A DNA stretch of 33,876 nt. Source: Penium margaritaceum (taxonomy: Eukaryota > Streptophyta > Zygnematophyceae > Desmidiales > Peniaceae). The position numbers were made by a program, and so were the translations under genes. The stretch is taken from positions 1 through 33,876 of the forward strand of contig SZWC01008605.1 in assembly GCA_023375785.1 (NCBI GenBank), read 5' to 3'. The notes beneath the pieces are model-generated. The model was not told the origin of the DNA, ran no database searches, and saw nothing but the letters and a program-made list of their open reading frames with translations. Positions 1 through 8,730 of the stretch are shown here, piece by piece. Position 1 is the stretch's first letter; each line of letters begins with the position of its first letter.

Positions 1-596
1 AGATATAAATATAGATATAGATATAGATATAGATATAGATATAGATATAGATATAGATATAGATATAGATATAGATATAGATATAGATATAGATATAGAT
101 ATAGATATAGATATAGATATGGATATCCTTATAGATATAGATATAGATATAGATATAGATATAGATATAGATATTGATATAGATATAGATATAGATATAG
201 ATATAGATATCGATAGAGATACAGATACAGATATAGATACAGATACAGATACAGATACGGATACAGATACAGATACAGATATAGATACAGATACAAATAC
301 AGATACAGATACAGATACAGATACAGATACAGATATAGATACAGATACAGATACAGATACAGATACAGATACAGATACAGATATAGATATAGATATAGAT
401 ATCGATATAGATATAGATATAGATATCGATATAGATATAGATATAGGTATAGATATAGATATAGATATAGATATAGATATAGATATAGACATAGACATAG
501 ATATAGATATAGATATAGATATAGATATAGATATAGATATAGATATAGATATAGATATAGATATAGATATCCGTATAGATATAGATATAGATATAT
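1..596. repeat. ATAGAT hexamer microsatellite
   Basis: Nearly pure tandem hexamers of ATAGAT, with a central block (about 219-385) where the variant ACAGAT dominates, plus scattered single changes. The array runs off the left edge, so its full length is unknown. Because the unit is six bases with no stop in some frames, both strands show long artificial open frames (Ile-Asp repeats forward, Tyr-Leu repeats reverse). These are not genes. Confidence 0.97.
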
Positions 597-2440
597 ATGT
601 ATGTCAATGTATATTGATCTATATACACAAAATATGGATATTATTATAAGTGAAAAGTGATACAATTTGAGTTTATATAGATTTAGATGTATGTATATGT
701 ATGAAATGATAATTAGATATTGTTATGCACAAAACGTTTTCTTGATATGGGTGTACATGCACGTAAGCATATTGGAACAAATATATATTGTTATCCAAAC
801 CGATAGGACACCTTGGTGGGTAACCAGCGGACGCACTACGTTGGAATGTAGACACAGGGGCCCGTTACCCCGGGCCCCTGTGTAGATTGGCAAAAAACTA
901 AAACCCTAACCTAACCGGTTGCTTGATTGTCCGGTTAGTATGGGTAAATCTATGTTATCTAAAATTAGACGTAAATATACAAATTTATTCACAATGGTAA
1001 GATTTTTATTTATATTTGAAGACAATTACACATGTTTTGTCCTTAACCATACATGTATTGAGGAAGATAGATTTTTTGTTTTCTTAGGTCCAACATTGTC
1101 AAAAGAAATTTTAGCCAATCACAAAAGAACCCATTGAGCTGATTTGGATTAAAACATAAATAGAATCAAATTGGACGAACGTTTATTCTGTATAGAAATT
1201 GATAATTGTTGCAGACGTTCGCTGTAACTGGAATCGTTCTTCAGAAGTGTCCCGACCTGTCATGGGCGTAAACAGTGGGGCTCCAGTCGCATCACCGTAA
1301 GGGCCCTAATAACGATGGCCTCGACACGCACGAGGCACAATGAGGCTCTGATAGGTTGTGGACGTGGGTGAATTTGATTTTCCGGACTGAGCTGCGGGCC
1401 ACGGTTCAAAAAATGTTTCCAAGCCGCGGGCCGTAGACGAAAATCCCTCGATATGAATTCAATGTCATCTTGACGAAATAGACACTGAAATACTTTGAAA
1501 CTTATGTTTCTCATGTTTGCATGTTTCTGACTCATTCAAATCCTTTGGTACTACCATGCTTCTTTCAGGAAGATCGAATGTCTTTTGAAAATTGTTCTTT
1601 CAGTCGCTCATTCTCTTAGAGCAACCTATACGTAAACATAAGTCGGTGTCTTCATGCGCTGCCATTCCGAAAGTCGGATACGAATGAATAGGACCCCAAA
1701 CCACCAACCAGACCAGACCCTCTCAGTAAGGCGACAGAATTTTTAACCGCAAGCTCAAACATGTAAGGCCAAATCATTCTTGTTACCTTGGTTTTTTTTT
1801 TTTTTTTGCATGTTCTTTTCTTAAAGAACCAGGTTGGCTTGAATGTTATTCTTCACTTCATGATCTTGAGGTACAGGTGTGTTTGCAGAGCTCGGCCGCA
1901 CACTCAGAGTGTGAGAAGTGCACTTCCCTATACATTTGAAGTGCAGTCGCCTCATACACTACCCCCATACACTATGGGTCCCCTAGGAAACACAATTTTG
2001 ATGAACGACTTCGTATCTGTCGCTTATAGACCTGTCAGGACCGTGGATGGCCAGTGACAGTCGGTGATCAAACAATCATCAGGTACATGGCCGACGTCAA
2101 TGAAGGCAAGTAACTGGGGATTATGGCCAAATTTAGTACTCAAGAACCAAAAGAAAAGATATTGAGACTACACTAAATAAAGATCATTTTTTTGCATTTT
2201 GGAGAAAAAGTTTGAGGCCATGAAAATCCGACCAATTTTAGACTAATCAGTAAACCCAAAAAGCAATATAAATATTCCTAAAGCTCAGAAGTTCTATGTG
2301 GACACACATGATTTGTGGCCTTACAGACATTTTTATGAAACAAATGAGGCAGAAAGGAGAAGAATTGTTTGAGGAATAAATTTCTCCAAATTTATAACTA
2401 GAATACACATTTGAGTACTGATTGCAGTCTTAGATTCTTT
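597..2440. other. AT-rich stretch, no gene recognised
   Basis: Apart from the hairpin repeat at 841-925 I see nothing coding here. Open frames are short (under about 95 residues), lack recognisable motifs and have no homologous look. A T16 homopolymer lies at 1792-1807. Around 1880-1985 short CACTCAGAGTG-like and CATACACTA-like words occur that resemble the satellite starting near 2440, so this may be a decayed edge of that array. Confidence 0.5.
841..925 (-). repeat. Hairpin repeat, copy C (telomere-like tract plus stem-loop)
   Basis: A perfect 12-bp inverted repeat, ACACAGGGGCCC at 852-863 and its complement at 872-883, has an 8-base loop (GTTACCCC). It is followed by an AAAACCCTAACC tract (899-910 region). 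Read on the minus strand the order is GGGTTTTA-like tract, short spacer, GC-rich hairpin with GGTAAC in the loop. This is the same layout as copies A and B near 4400 and 4950. Function unknown. Confidence 0.55.
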
Positions 2441-3150
2441 TTCTTTGTAAGAAAAATAATCCCCATACTCACTAGTCCCACGCACCATGCCCCATCCCAC
2501 AAGCTAAATCTTCTCTACTGCAACCATAATGCATTGGGAGAAGGGGAGAGAGGAACAATGTACTGCACTGAGTGAACTCTCAATGTATTTTTTTCGGCAA
2601 CTGAGTACGATTGCCACATACACTAGTCCCCCAGATTGAGGATCTTAAAAAGAATATTTTTCCATATAGGAAAAAAAGTAATGAGTGCTAGGACACATGA
2701 GACAAACTGGCTCACTCAGTATGCTCTTCGTGTACTTTTGTATGGTGAATGAGCACACTTACCACATACACTAGCCCCACGCACTGAAATCCTTCTCAAG
2801 AAGAGACATATCTAGCCATGTAGGACAAATAATAAGATTTGCTAGGACACATAGACAAAGACGCGCACTGAGTACACTCTGAGTGCACTTTTATATAGTG
2901 AATGAGCACACATCCCACATACACTAGCCCCAAGCACTGGGGTACTACCTAAGGAGAGTTTTGATAAGCCGTATAAGACAAAGGAGAAGGTGTGCTTGTA
3001 GGCATGAGAAAATTAGCACACAAGGTGTACACTTAACATAATTTTGTATGGTGAATGAGTGCACTTCCCACATACACTAAACTCACGCACTCTAGACCTT
3101 CTTAAGAAAAGAATCTCGTGACCATAAAGGAAGAAAGTACACTCATTCAC
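2440..3150. repeat. ~150-bp degenerate tandem repeat (about five units)
   Basis: The landmark CACATACACTAG-CCC-CACGCACT recurs at about 2462, 2615, 2763, 2916 and 3069, giving spacings of 153, 148, 153 and 153 bases. Each unit also keeps GAGTGCTAGGACACAT, an ACTGAGT..CTCTGAGTGCACTT segment and TATGGTGAATGAGCACAC before the landmark. Units differ by many substitutions, so this is an old satellite-like array. It ends close to the copia integrase remnant at 3246. Confidence 0.75.
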
Positions 3151-3245
3151 AACACCAGGAGTGTTCAGAAATATGCAAAGAATTCTCCTTAAAGAGAGTA
3201 AACTCAAAGCACACACTAAAAAACTAGTGCATGAAATGGCCTCAA

Positions 3246-3800
3246 TTAAGTATACCTTGTGAGGTTCACAAGATACATAGCCATACCTGTTGCTTCAGCC
3301 CAGAACCAAAGAGGCAGCTTGGCTACAAAGATTATGCAATTTTTCATGCAGAGGAGGGTTTGGTTCATCCTCTTTGCTACGCAATTGCTTCGGGATGAGT
3401 CGGGGATGTTTTTTCTGGTTTTAATGCCCTGTTGTTTGAGCCACTGCCTACAGGCTTTGTACTCCACTCTGTTTTTTTTTTATGAATGCCTTCACCTTCT
3501 TACCACTCTGTTGCTCAATCATGGAGAAAAAGGCACGTTAAATTTCCTTCACCTTGATTTTCTTCTTGAGAAAATGTGTCCACATCGTATGGGTGTGGTC
3601 ATTGGTGCAAGTGAGGGAACATGTCCTGCCCCGATTAGATGGAATGCAAAATGTACCACACACACAAGAGTGGATGAGGTCGGGGGATGCAAGAGCACGC
3701 ATACTGCTACGCTGGAAAGTCTTTTTCTTGGCCTTACCTCAAAGGCATGGCTTGTACAAGTTCCCAGCTTCTTCTTTTGCCTTGTTGCATAGCTACATAG
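3246..3800 (-). pseudogene. Ty1/copia integrase remnant
   Basis: On the minus strand, conserved copia integrase segments can be read across shifting frames. First a CxxC-like finger tail (GKAKKKTF) near 3740. Then the core piece FTNDHTHTMWTHFLKK near 3550-3600, matching the family pattern FxDDHSRxxWxxFLK. Then the end of the core, NCVAKRMNQTLL followed by LPLWFWAEAT, matching NGVAERMNRTLL..LPxxFWAEA, at 3250-3400. The catalytic glutamate of the AER motif has become lysine (AKR). There are at least two frame changes and no LTR nearby, so this is an orphan fragment of a long-dead element, not nucleotide-close to the other copia copies in the window. Confidence 0.7.
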
Positions 3801-3905
3801 CACGCACTAGCTCCTACTTTTCCATGAGCACCGCTGAGTGTTGGGTCACTTGCCCCATTTGTGATTATTCACCCCTAAAGAATACACTCATCATAAAGTT
3901 TACAT

Positions 3906-3931
3906 ACTTCTAAAGGCATGCCTTTAGAAGT
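3906..3931. repeat. 26-bp perfect palindrome
   Basis: ACTTCTAAAGGCA at 3906-3918 is followed immediately by its exact reverse complement at 3919-3931, with no loop. No gene, transposon end or target-site duplication is visible around it. It could be two abutting short inverted repeats of a tiny foldback element, or a site where DNA forms a cruciform. Confidence 0.9.
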
Positions 3932-4204
3932 TTCATGGTACCTTCATGGAAATTGCGACACAAATTAATTTACAATGTCCATTCATAGACGTACAAATGT
4001 ATTTGAATGCTTGAACACTGAAAACTTTGTAGAAGGTTTGCCATAAGAAATTAAAGGTCCAAATAGCTCGGATACTCATAAAATGCAAAGTTTGACTCTC
4101 ATCCGCCCGGTAGCGGCAAAAAAAAAAATCAAAAGCCCAGTCAAAAATCATACTCGCTCGTGGCATGCGTCGACGGGCAAGCATAAAAAAAAGGTGCATG
4201 GGGA

Positions 4205-4262
4205 CATCGCTCCCACGCGAGAATCGCAAGGGAGCACCAAACATACAAAACCCTAAATCGAA
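4205..4262 (-). repeat. Possible diverged hairpin-repeat copy D
   Basis: GCTCCCACGCG (4209-4219) and CGCAAGGGAGC (4225-4235) form an 11-bp stem with two mismatches and a 5-base loop, followed by AAAACCCTAAA near 4249. On the minus strand this is again a TTTAGGGTTTT tract followed by a stem-loop. Sequence identity to copies A-C is low, so membership is a guess based on layout. Confidence 0.3.
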
Positions 4263-4385
4263 ATGGGGGATTTGCGTGTAAAAAAAAAACAAAGGAGTCA
4301 TCGCTCCCTTGTGATTGAGCAAAATGGCCCTTCTTTCGTTTTTGAGATTTTTTTTATAAACGCAAACCTATTCTGTTAATGCAGA

Positions 4386-4518
4386 AACCGCAATCAAACC
4401 CTACCCGAAACTACATTCCGGGTTTTAGGGTTTTATTTCTGTGCGGGATCCTGCTGGACCCCGCGTTAGCGGGGCCCAGCAGGTTCCCTTTCAACGCATG
4501 GGGAGTCTTGAACTCCCC
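4386..4518 (+). repeat. Hairpin repeat, copy A
   Basis: Order: ACCCTACCCGAA, ACATTCCGGGTTTTAGGGTTTTA, spacer, then a 15-bp stem (4450-4464 with 4469-4483, one mismatch, loop GTTA), AGGTTCCC, and a second small stem GGGGAGT/ACTCCCC (4500-4506 with 4512-4518). The part from 4386 to about 4503 aligns with 4920-5038 (copy B) over its length, with compensated changes in the main stem. The tract TTTTAGGGTTTTA resembles a green-lineage telomere repeat. Confidence 0.6.
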
Positions 4519-4541
4519 TCAAACTCTAAACAAACCTCCTT

Positions 4542-4629
4542 CCGCTAGTATCACAAACCCTTCAACAAAGGGGTTTGTGATACTTGCGGGCGGTGCCGCA
4601 TGCCATGCATTGTCAGCACATGGCATGCG
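4542..4629. repeat. Two further consecutive stem-loops
   Basis: First stem-loop: CGCTAGTATCACAAACCC (4544-4560) pairs with GGGTTTGTGATACTTGCG (about 4571-4588) with one mismatch and one bulge, loop about 6-10 bases. Second: CGCATGCCATG (4597-4607) pairs perfectly with CATGGCATGCG (4619-4629). Together with the two stems of copy A this gives four successive hairpins in about 190 bases. No coding sign is seen in this stretch although one frame is open. Confidence 0.75.
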
Positions 4630-4919
4630 ACCTCACCATGCATTTTTGTCTGTTTTCTTTGTTATTGGTGTGGCGGTAACGGCGGCCGATGGGTAGTTAG
4701 GTTAATTTTTGCCGGAAGACGGGCAAATCAGTATTACATCTATACTATTTGGGTATCTCGTATAGTAATACAAAATTAAAACACATTATAAGATCCATGG
4801 TTGAGTGATTTACAACTCCACTTACAGTTCGCAATAAAAGACGTACATTTGTACTTTTGCACAAAATGTGTTATAACTGTAAGGTATTATGGTGCCTATT
4901 TCTTGACCCAAAATGTGAA

Positions 4920-5038
4920 AAAACCAGAACCCTCCCGAAGTCACATCCGGTGGGTTAAGGTTTTATTTTTTGCTTGCCCGGACTCCTACTGGGTCCCGCG
5001 GTAGCGGGACCCAGCATGTTCCCTTCTACCGTGGGGGG
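4920..5038 (+). repeat. Hairpin repeat, copy B
   Basis: ACCCTCCCGAAGTCACATCCGG, a GGGTTAAGGTTTTATTTTT tract, then a perfect 11-bp stem CTGGGTCCCGC/GCGGGACCCAG (4989-4999 with 5004-5014, loop GGTA) and ATGTTCCCTT. The layout and much of the sequence match copy A. In the stem, A has GGACCCCGC and B has GGGTCCCGC with paired changes on the other arm, so base pairing is kept while sequence drifts. Confidence 0.6.
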
Positions 5039-5432
5039 GGAGGGGGGGGGGGGGGGGGGGGGGGGGTCGGACCCTACATTCAAACCATTCGCAAGAACAC
5101 ACTAGTGCATAATCTTGGATGTTGTGCAATACACGTCCCGTTTTACAACTCTAAAACACTATGACTGTGGGGGAGGGGAGGGGGGGGGGAGGGGACGACG
5201 TGGTGACCAATTCGACGTCGTCTCGCTTCACTATCACGAAAATCTCTCGAAACCGTCCATTGTCATTTGTTGGCAGTCAGTATGTGAAGACTGTTCAACG
5301 TCCTTGTTTACAAACGTCTCTCGTTAGATCGTTATCGTCGATATCCGTGCATTGATGGCTTTCAATTTTGTACAAGCCATCATCACCCAGTACATTAGTG
5401 TTTTTTTTCCTTTGCTTCAACCACATAAACCG

Positions 5433-5556
5433 GATACACTGACCAGATACACTTCACCAATACACTCTAACCTTTTGGGAGGGGGGAGCCGGAGACCAAG
5501 CCCTCCCCCAAATCATCGAAGTGTATTGGGCAACTTTATATGGTACGTGTATCAAT
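5433..5556. repeat. Foldback element FB1 with G/C-tract arms
   Basis: Left arm: GATACACTGACC, TACACTTCACCAATACACT, then GGGAGGGGGGAG. Right arm: CCCTCCCCCAAA, GAAGTGTATTGGG, GGTACGTGTATC. The arms are imperfect reverse complements over about 50 bases with a very short centre. The same design recurs at 5791-5931 and 11768-11900. Confidence 0.65.
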
Positions 5557-5790
5557 AGATACGTGATAGACATTTAAGAAGATAAAATAGTGTACAATAC
5601 ATTAGTGACCAAATTACATGGTCACCACAATACACGCTACGATACACAATCGTAATATATTCAGTCATCAGTCAGGGGGGGAGGGGGGAGGGAGACTCCC
5701 AACGACGTGGTGAGCATTTTGTTGTGTGCATGTGTGTCATCACATGCGAATACACTAGTGGATATTTTGTTTCCATCTGCACACAAAATG

Positions 5791-5931
5791 TATACACTGA
5801 CCACATACACTTCGCTAATACATCAACCTATTTAGGGGGGGGAGGGGGAGCTTCAACTCCGGATGACCCCTCCCCTCCCCCCCCCCCAATGGTAGAGTGT
5901 ATTAGCAAAGTGTAGCTAGTCAGTGTATCTG
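5791..5931. repeat. Foldback element FB2 with G/C-tract arms
   Basis: Left arm TACACTGACCACATACACTTCGCTAATACA then GGGGGGGGAGGGGGAG. Right arm CCCCTCCCCTCCCCCCCCCC then AGTGTATTAGCAAAGTGTA and GTCAGTGTATC. Arms are about 50 bases and strongly complementary. It could extrude as a hairpin, and the G-rich arm could instead form a quadruplex. Confidence 0.7.
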
Positions 5932-6021
5932 GTCTACGTGATCGACGAAAAAAAAAAAAAAACTTATGTATATGATACACCAGTGTACAGAACTATTTTC
6001 TGTACAATACACAAACCAGCT

Positions 6022-6672
6022 TAATGGAAACTAGGGACAGCCCTCAGGGAGGTGATCAAGCTCACTAAGAGCCGCCTAGGCAGGACCAACTGTTTGTGAG
6101 AAGAAGTTGCAGGTTGCACAGTCAGAGATTACAGAAGCAAATGAAGGTCTACAGAGAATGCAAATATCTGAATCGACTCTTGAGTGAGAAATTATGTAAT
6201 CACAGCTTTCTAACAAGCCCTTGTATGCCTAATTTGGCCAAGGGAGCACGGAGCTACACTCTATCAAAGTTGACACTCTAGCACACTCTCCTAGCCTAGC
6301 GGGATGAGAGGCAGTCACCTTGTCACACATGATAATTGTGTCTGACACGGCTTGCATGGCCCATACCTTGGACTGCTCCTTCCTTGAAGTCTCCTGGAGG
6401 TCCTCCAGCCGGCTTTTCTCCTTGAAGGCCACTCTCAGCCATCCTGGCCAATAATCTTGGCTGCCTTTGGTGCTGAATATGCTCTGGTCGTCACTTGAAC
6501 CCGACAAGTGGTCTCCAAACTTTGGAAATCTATATCTCACTCAAACAGAATCCGAATTGAGTTCCGTAAAGTGCGTTGGAACCTGTGAAAGATCTCCTAT
6601 GCAATTGTTATGCCAGATTGTTTTTATCGAGCAACCTATTTTTGTCACTTTTTGGCACCCTCATATCCATCA
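6022..6672 (-). repeat. Copia-1 3' LTR
   Basis: This aligns with 10768-11388 over nearly its whole length. On the plus strand it begins TAATGGAAACTAGGG (partner TGATGGAAACTAGGG, so the terminal TG has become TA) and ends GGCACCCTCATATCCATCA. A central block of about 60 bases (6228-6310) differs from the partner, which instead has a 31-bp tandem duplication there. Confidence 0.92.
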
Positions 6673-6685
6673 TTCTCCCACTTTG
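6673..6685 (-). promoter_or_regulatory. Copia-1 polypurine tract
   Basis: On the minus strand CAAAGTGGGAGAA directly abuts the TGATGG start of the 3' LTR. This is where a polypurine tract primes plus-strand DNA synthesis. Confidence 0.8.
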
Positions 6686-6697
6686 CGAGAATAAAAA

Positions 6698-7378
6698 TCA
6701 CACAAGTCCACAATTTCCCCTCAGCTGCTGAAAGCGGTGAACTGCCAGCAGATTGGTCAGGAAGTCTGCCAACATCATGCTTGAAGGGCAGAACTTGATC
6801 TGCACCACCTGCTTCGCCATGAGTTCGCGGATGAAGTGATATCGCAGGTCGATGTGCTTGGTGCGGGCATGAAACTATGCATTCTTGGTCAGAGCAATGG
6901 CGCTCATGTTGTCACAATAGATTGTAGTCACTGTGGTCTGCTGGCTTGCCAGTAGCTCACGTAGCGACACGGCTTCCTTTGCTGCTTCACTCAGGGCAAT
7001 GTACTCTGCTTCGGTGGAGGACAGGGCGACACACTCTTGCTTCTTGCTCCTCCAGCTTATTGCACCTCCTTCGAGCACAAACATGAACCCACTGGTGGAC
7101 CTCCTTGTGTCCAGGTCACCTGCTCAATCTGCATCGTTGTAGCCGATGAGGATGGGGTTGTTCTTGTCGTTGAAGGTAAGGCAAAGTCTGCTGCTACTGT
7201 CGAGGTAGCGCAGCACACGTTTGACCGCCTCCCAATGCGGCACGCCTGGATTTGCGCAAAACTTGCTGGGAAATCCCACTGCTTGGCTGATGTCAAGGCG
7301 CATGCCAACTGCTGTGTACATGAGGCTCCCATCTGCTGCTTGGTACGGCACTGCTTCTATGCGGCTACTCTCTTGCAT
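6698..7378 (-). pseudogene. pol: Copia-1 RNase H region of pol
   Basis: C-terminal part of the polyprotein, which would degrade the RNA strand during reverse transcription. Visible motifs: PYQAADGSLMYTAVG and RYLDSSSRLCLTF at the N side, [54 protein letters not shown], then HARTKHIDLRYHFIRE and a natural end at a TGA (6698-6700). In-frame stops lie at 7124-7126 (TGA, where the family has Trp in DADWAGD) and about 6872-6874 (TAG just before FHARTKH, often Gln). The frame is otherwise continuous with the reverse transcriptase upstream. Confidence 0.88.
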
Positions 7379-7390
7379 GCCGTGGAGAGT

Positions 7391-8389
7391 CTACGTCATG
7401 TTCAGCTTCTCTCCCACTTCCAGTGGTGTTGCGGCTTTGCGCGCTCCTGCGATGTTGAAGCGCTTGACGATGTCGCTCACGTATGTGCTCTGCAACAACT
7501 CCAAAGTCTGTTGCTGCCGGTCGCGCTTGACCTGAAGGCCAAGGTAGTAGCTGAGTTCTCCCATGTCTTCCATGTCGAACCTGACAGCAAGGGACTGTTT
7601 CACATTGTCCAAAAGCGACTTGGAGTCAGATGGTATGTGCAGATCATCAACATAAAGCAAGATGATGACCTGGCTTGCCTCTTGTACGCGCCCATAGACT
7701 GCATGGTTGGCTTCACTGCGAACAAAACCAGGGCCAGCCAGCTGATGATCCATCTTGTGGTACCATGCTCGTAGTGCTTGCTTCAGGCCGTAAAGAGCCT
7801 TCACAAGCTTGCACACCAAATCCTCCTTTCCCTCCACCACATACCCCTCCGGCTGCTCCATGTGCACATCCTCCTCGAGGTCACCATTCAGAAATGCACA
7901 CGTCACATCCATTTGGCGCACCTTCTAGTCCATAGCAACAGCAAGAGCAAGGATCGCTCGGATGGATGGGAACTTTGTGACAGGTACAAATGTCTCATTG
8001 TAATCCACACACTCAGTCTGCGCGTACCCCTTTGCAACCAGCCGTGCTTTGTACCTGAGCACCTTACCATTTGCACCACGCTTGCGCCTGAAGATCCACC
8101 GGCACCCGATCACCCGGCTGCCACGTGGAGCTTCCTCGAAGGTCCAGGTGCCGTTCTTCATGAGCGCACCATACTCCTTGTCTGCTGCGGCACGCCAATC
8201 TGCCGCCTCGGCGCTACGCATGGCTTCAGCGAATGTGACTGGGTCATCGGTAACTGTAAGGAAGAGAAGCTCGAGGTCAGAGGACTCCGTTGGTGGTGGA
8301 GCAGTGCACATGTTCACTAGCTCCTCCAGCGGCCTCTGTTTGCTTGCGAGGTGCTCGGATCGCCTCGACGGCTCCCTGCTGTCCTTCAC
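7391..8389 (-). pseudogene. pol: Copia-1 reverse transcriptase region of pol
   Basis: Copia reverse transcriptase (RVT_2 type). First segment 7925-8389: DPVTFAEAMRS, W..A...EY.AL..NGTW, GCRWIFRRK, KARLVAKGYAQ and YNETFVPV. Second segment 7391-7921: QMDVTCAFLNGDLEEDVHM, PEGYV, LVKALYGLKQALRAWY, the catalytic YVDD (as LLYVDDL), and DMGELSYYLGLQV. The two segments are in the same frame, separated by one TAG after ALAVAMD. Another TAG follows LNMT at 7391. Apart from the stops the domain looks complete. Confidence 0.9.
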
Positions 8390-8428
8390 ACCTTTGTTGA
8401 TGCGTGCAGATCGTCGTGGAAGCTGCTG

Positions 8429-8727
8429 TTAATTGCTTTGCTCCTCCTCCTCATCAGATTTGGCTCTTGGCTCCTCCTTCTCAGCTCCCTCCACCTCCGT
8501 GTCATTCCGGCTGTCATCTCCATCTTCCGCAGCACCCTCTTCTGCTACTGGTTCTTCTCCCAGTTCAGGTACAAGTGCGGGAGCAAGTGGGATGCAGACA
8601 TTGGGCTCCAAGTCTTGCCCTTCACGTCCTCTTGAAAGACCACGTCACGGCTGCGGATGATCTTGCATGCGGCGAGGTTGAAGAGGCGGTACCCCATGGT
8701 GTCATAGCCGAGGAAGGTAGCCTTCAC
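8429..8727 (-). pseudogene. pol: Copia-1 integrase tail and acidic linker
   Basis: From 8727 the frame reads KATFLGYDTMGYRLFNL..KIIRSRDVVFQED, the conserved post-core segment of copia integrases. A one-base frameshift near 8612 then moves the frame into EPNVCIPLAPALVPELGEEP and a Glu/Asp-rich linker (EEGAAEDGDD..EEEEQSN). That linker ends in TAA (8429-8431) immediately before two glutamines, so the stop plausibly replaced a glutamine. The linker connects to the reverse transcriptase in the same frame. Confidence 0.8.
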
Positions 8728-8730
8728 CGA

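Larger units (their letters stand above)
5033..6021. repeat. G-tract foldback repeat array, left part
   Basis: A cluster of related segments, each combining ACACTAGTG or ACATTAGTG, TGTACAATACAC-like words and a G-tract with interspersed A. G-tracts lie at 5033-5066 (8 G, A, 25 G), 5168-5194, 5474-5488, 5677-5695 and 5835-5850, and a C-tract at about 5868-5887. The segment 5098-5175 matches 11913-12006 on the other side of Copia-1. The array is cut at 6021 by the Copia-1 insertion. No gene is seen; open frames translate G-runs into polyglycine and are spurious. Confidence 0.7.

Noticed and set aside
119..665. Open frames of ~177 residues on both strands (Ile-Asp and Tyr-Leu repeats)
   Set aside because: Direct translation of the hexamer array; no start context or non-repeat domain.
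1260..1535. 91-residue minus-strand open frame
   Set aside because: No recognisable motif, no homologous look, isolated in AT-rich repeat territory.
2440..3150. CRISPR array
   Set aside because: Repeats are long, diverged and without unique spacers of constant size; the context is eukaryotic.
4379..4696. 105-residue plus-strand open frame
   Set aside because: It runs straight through four stem-loops and hairpin repeat copy A; the paired copy B does not keep the frame, so selection is on structure or absent.
4970..5355. Gly-rich open frames across G-runs
   Set aside because: Polyglycine comes from homopolymer G of uncertain length; frames are not shared between array units.
7037..7774. 245-residue plus-strand open frame, and 8404-8799
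   Set aside because: They are antisense shadows of the Copia-1 reverse transcriptase and integrase, whose motifs are unmistakable on the minus strand.
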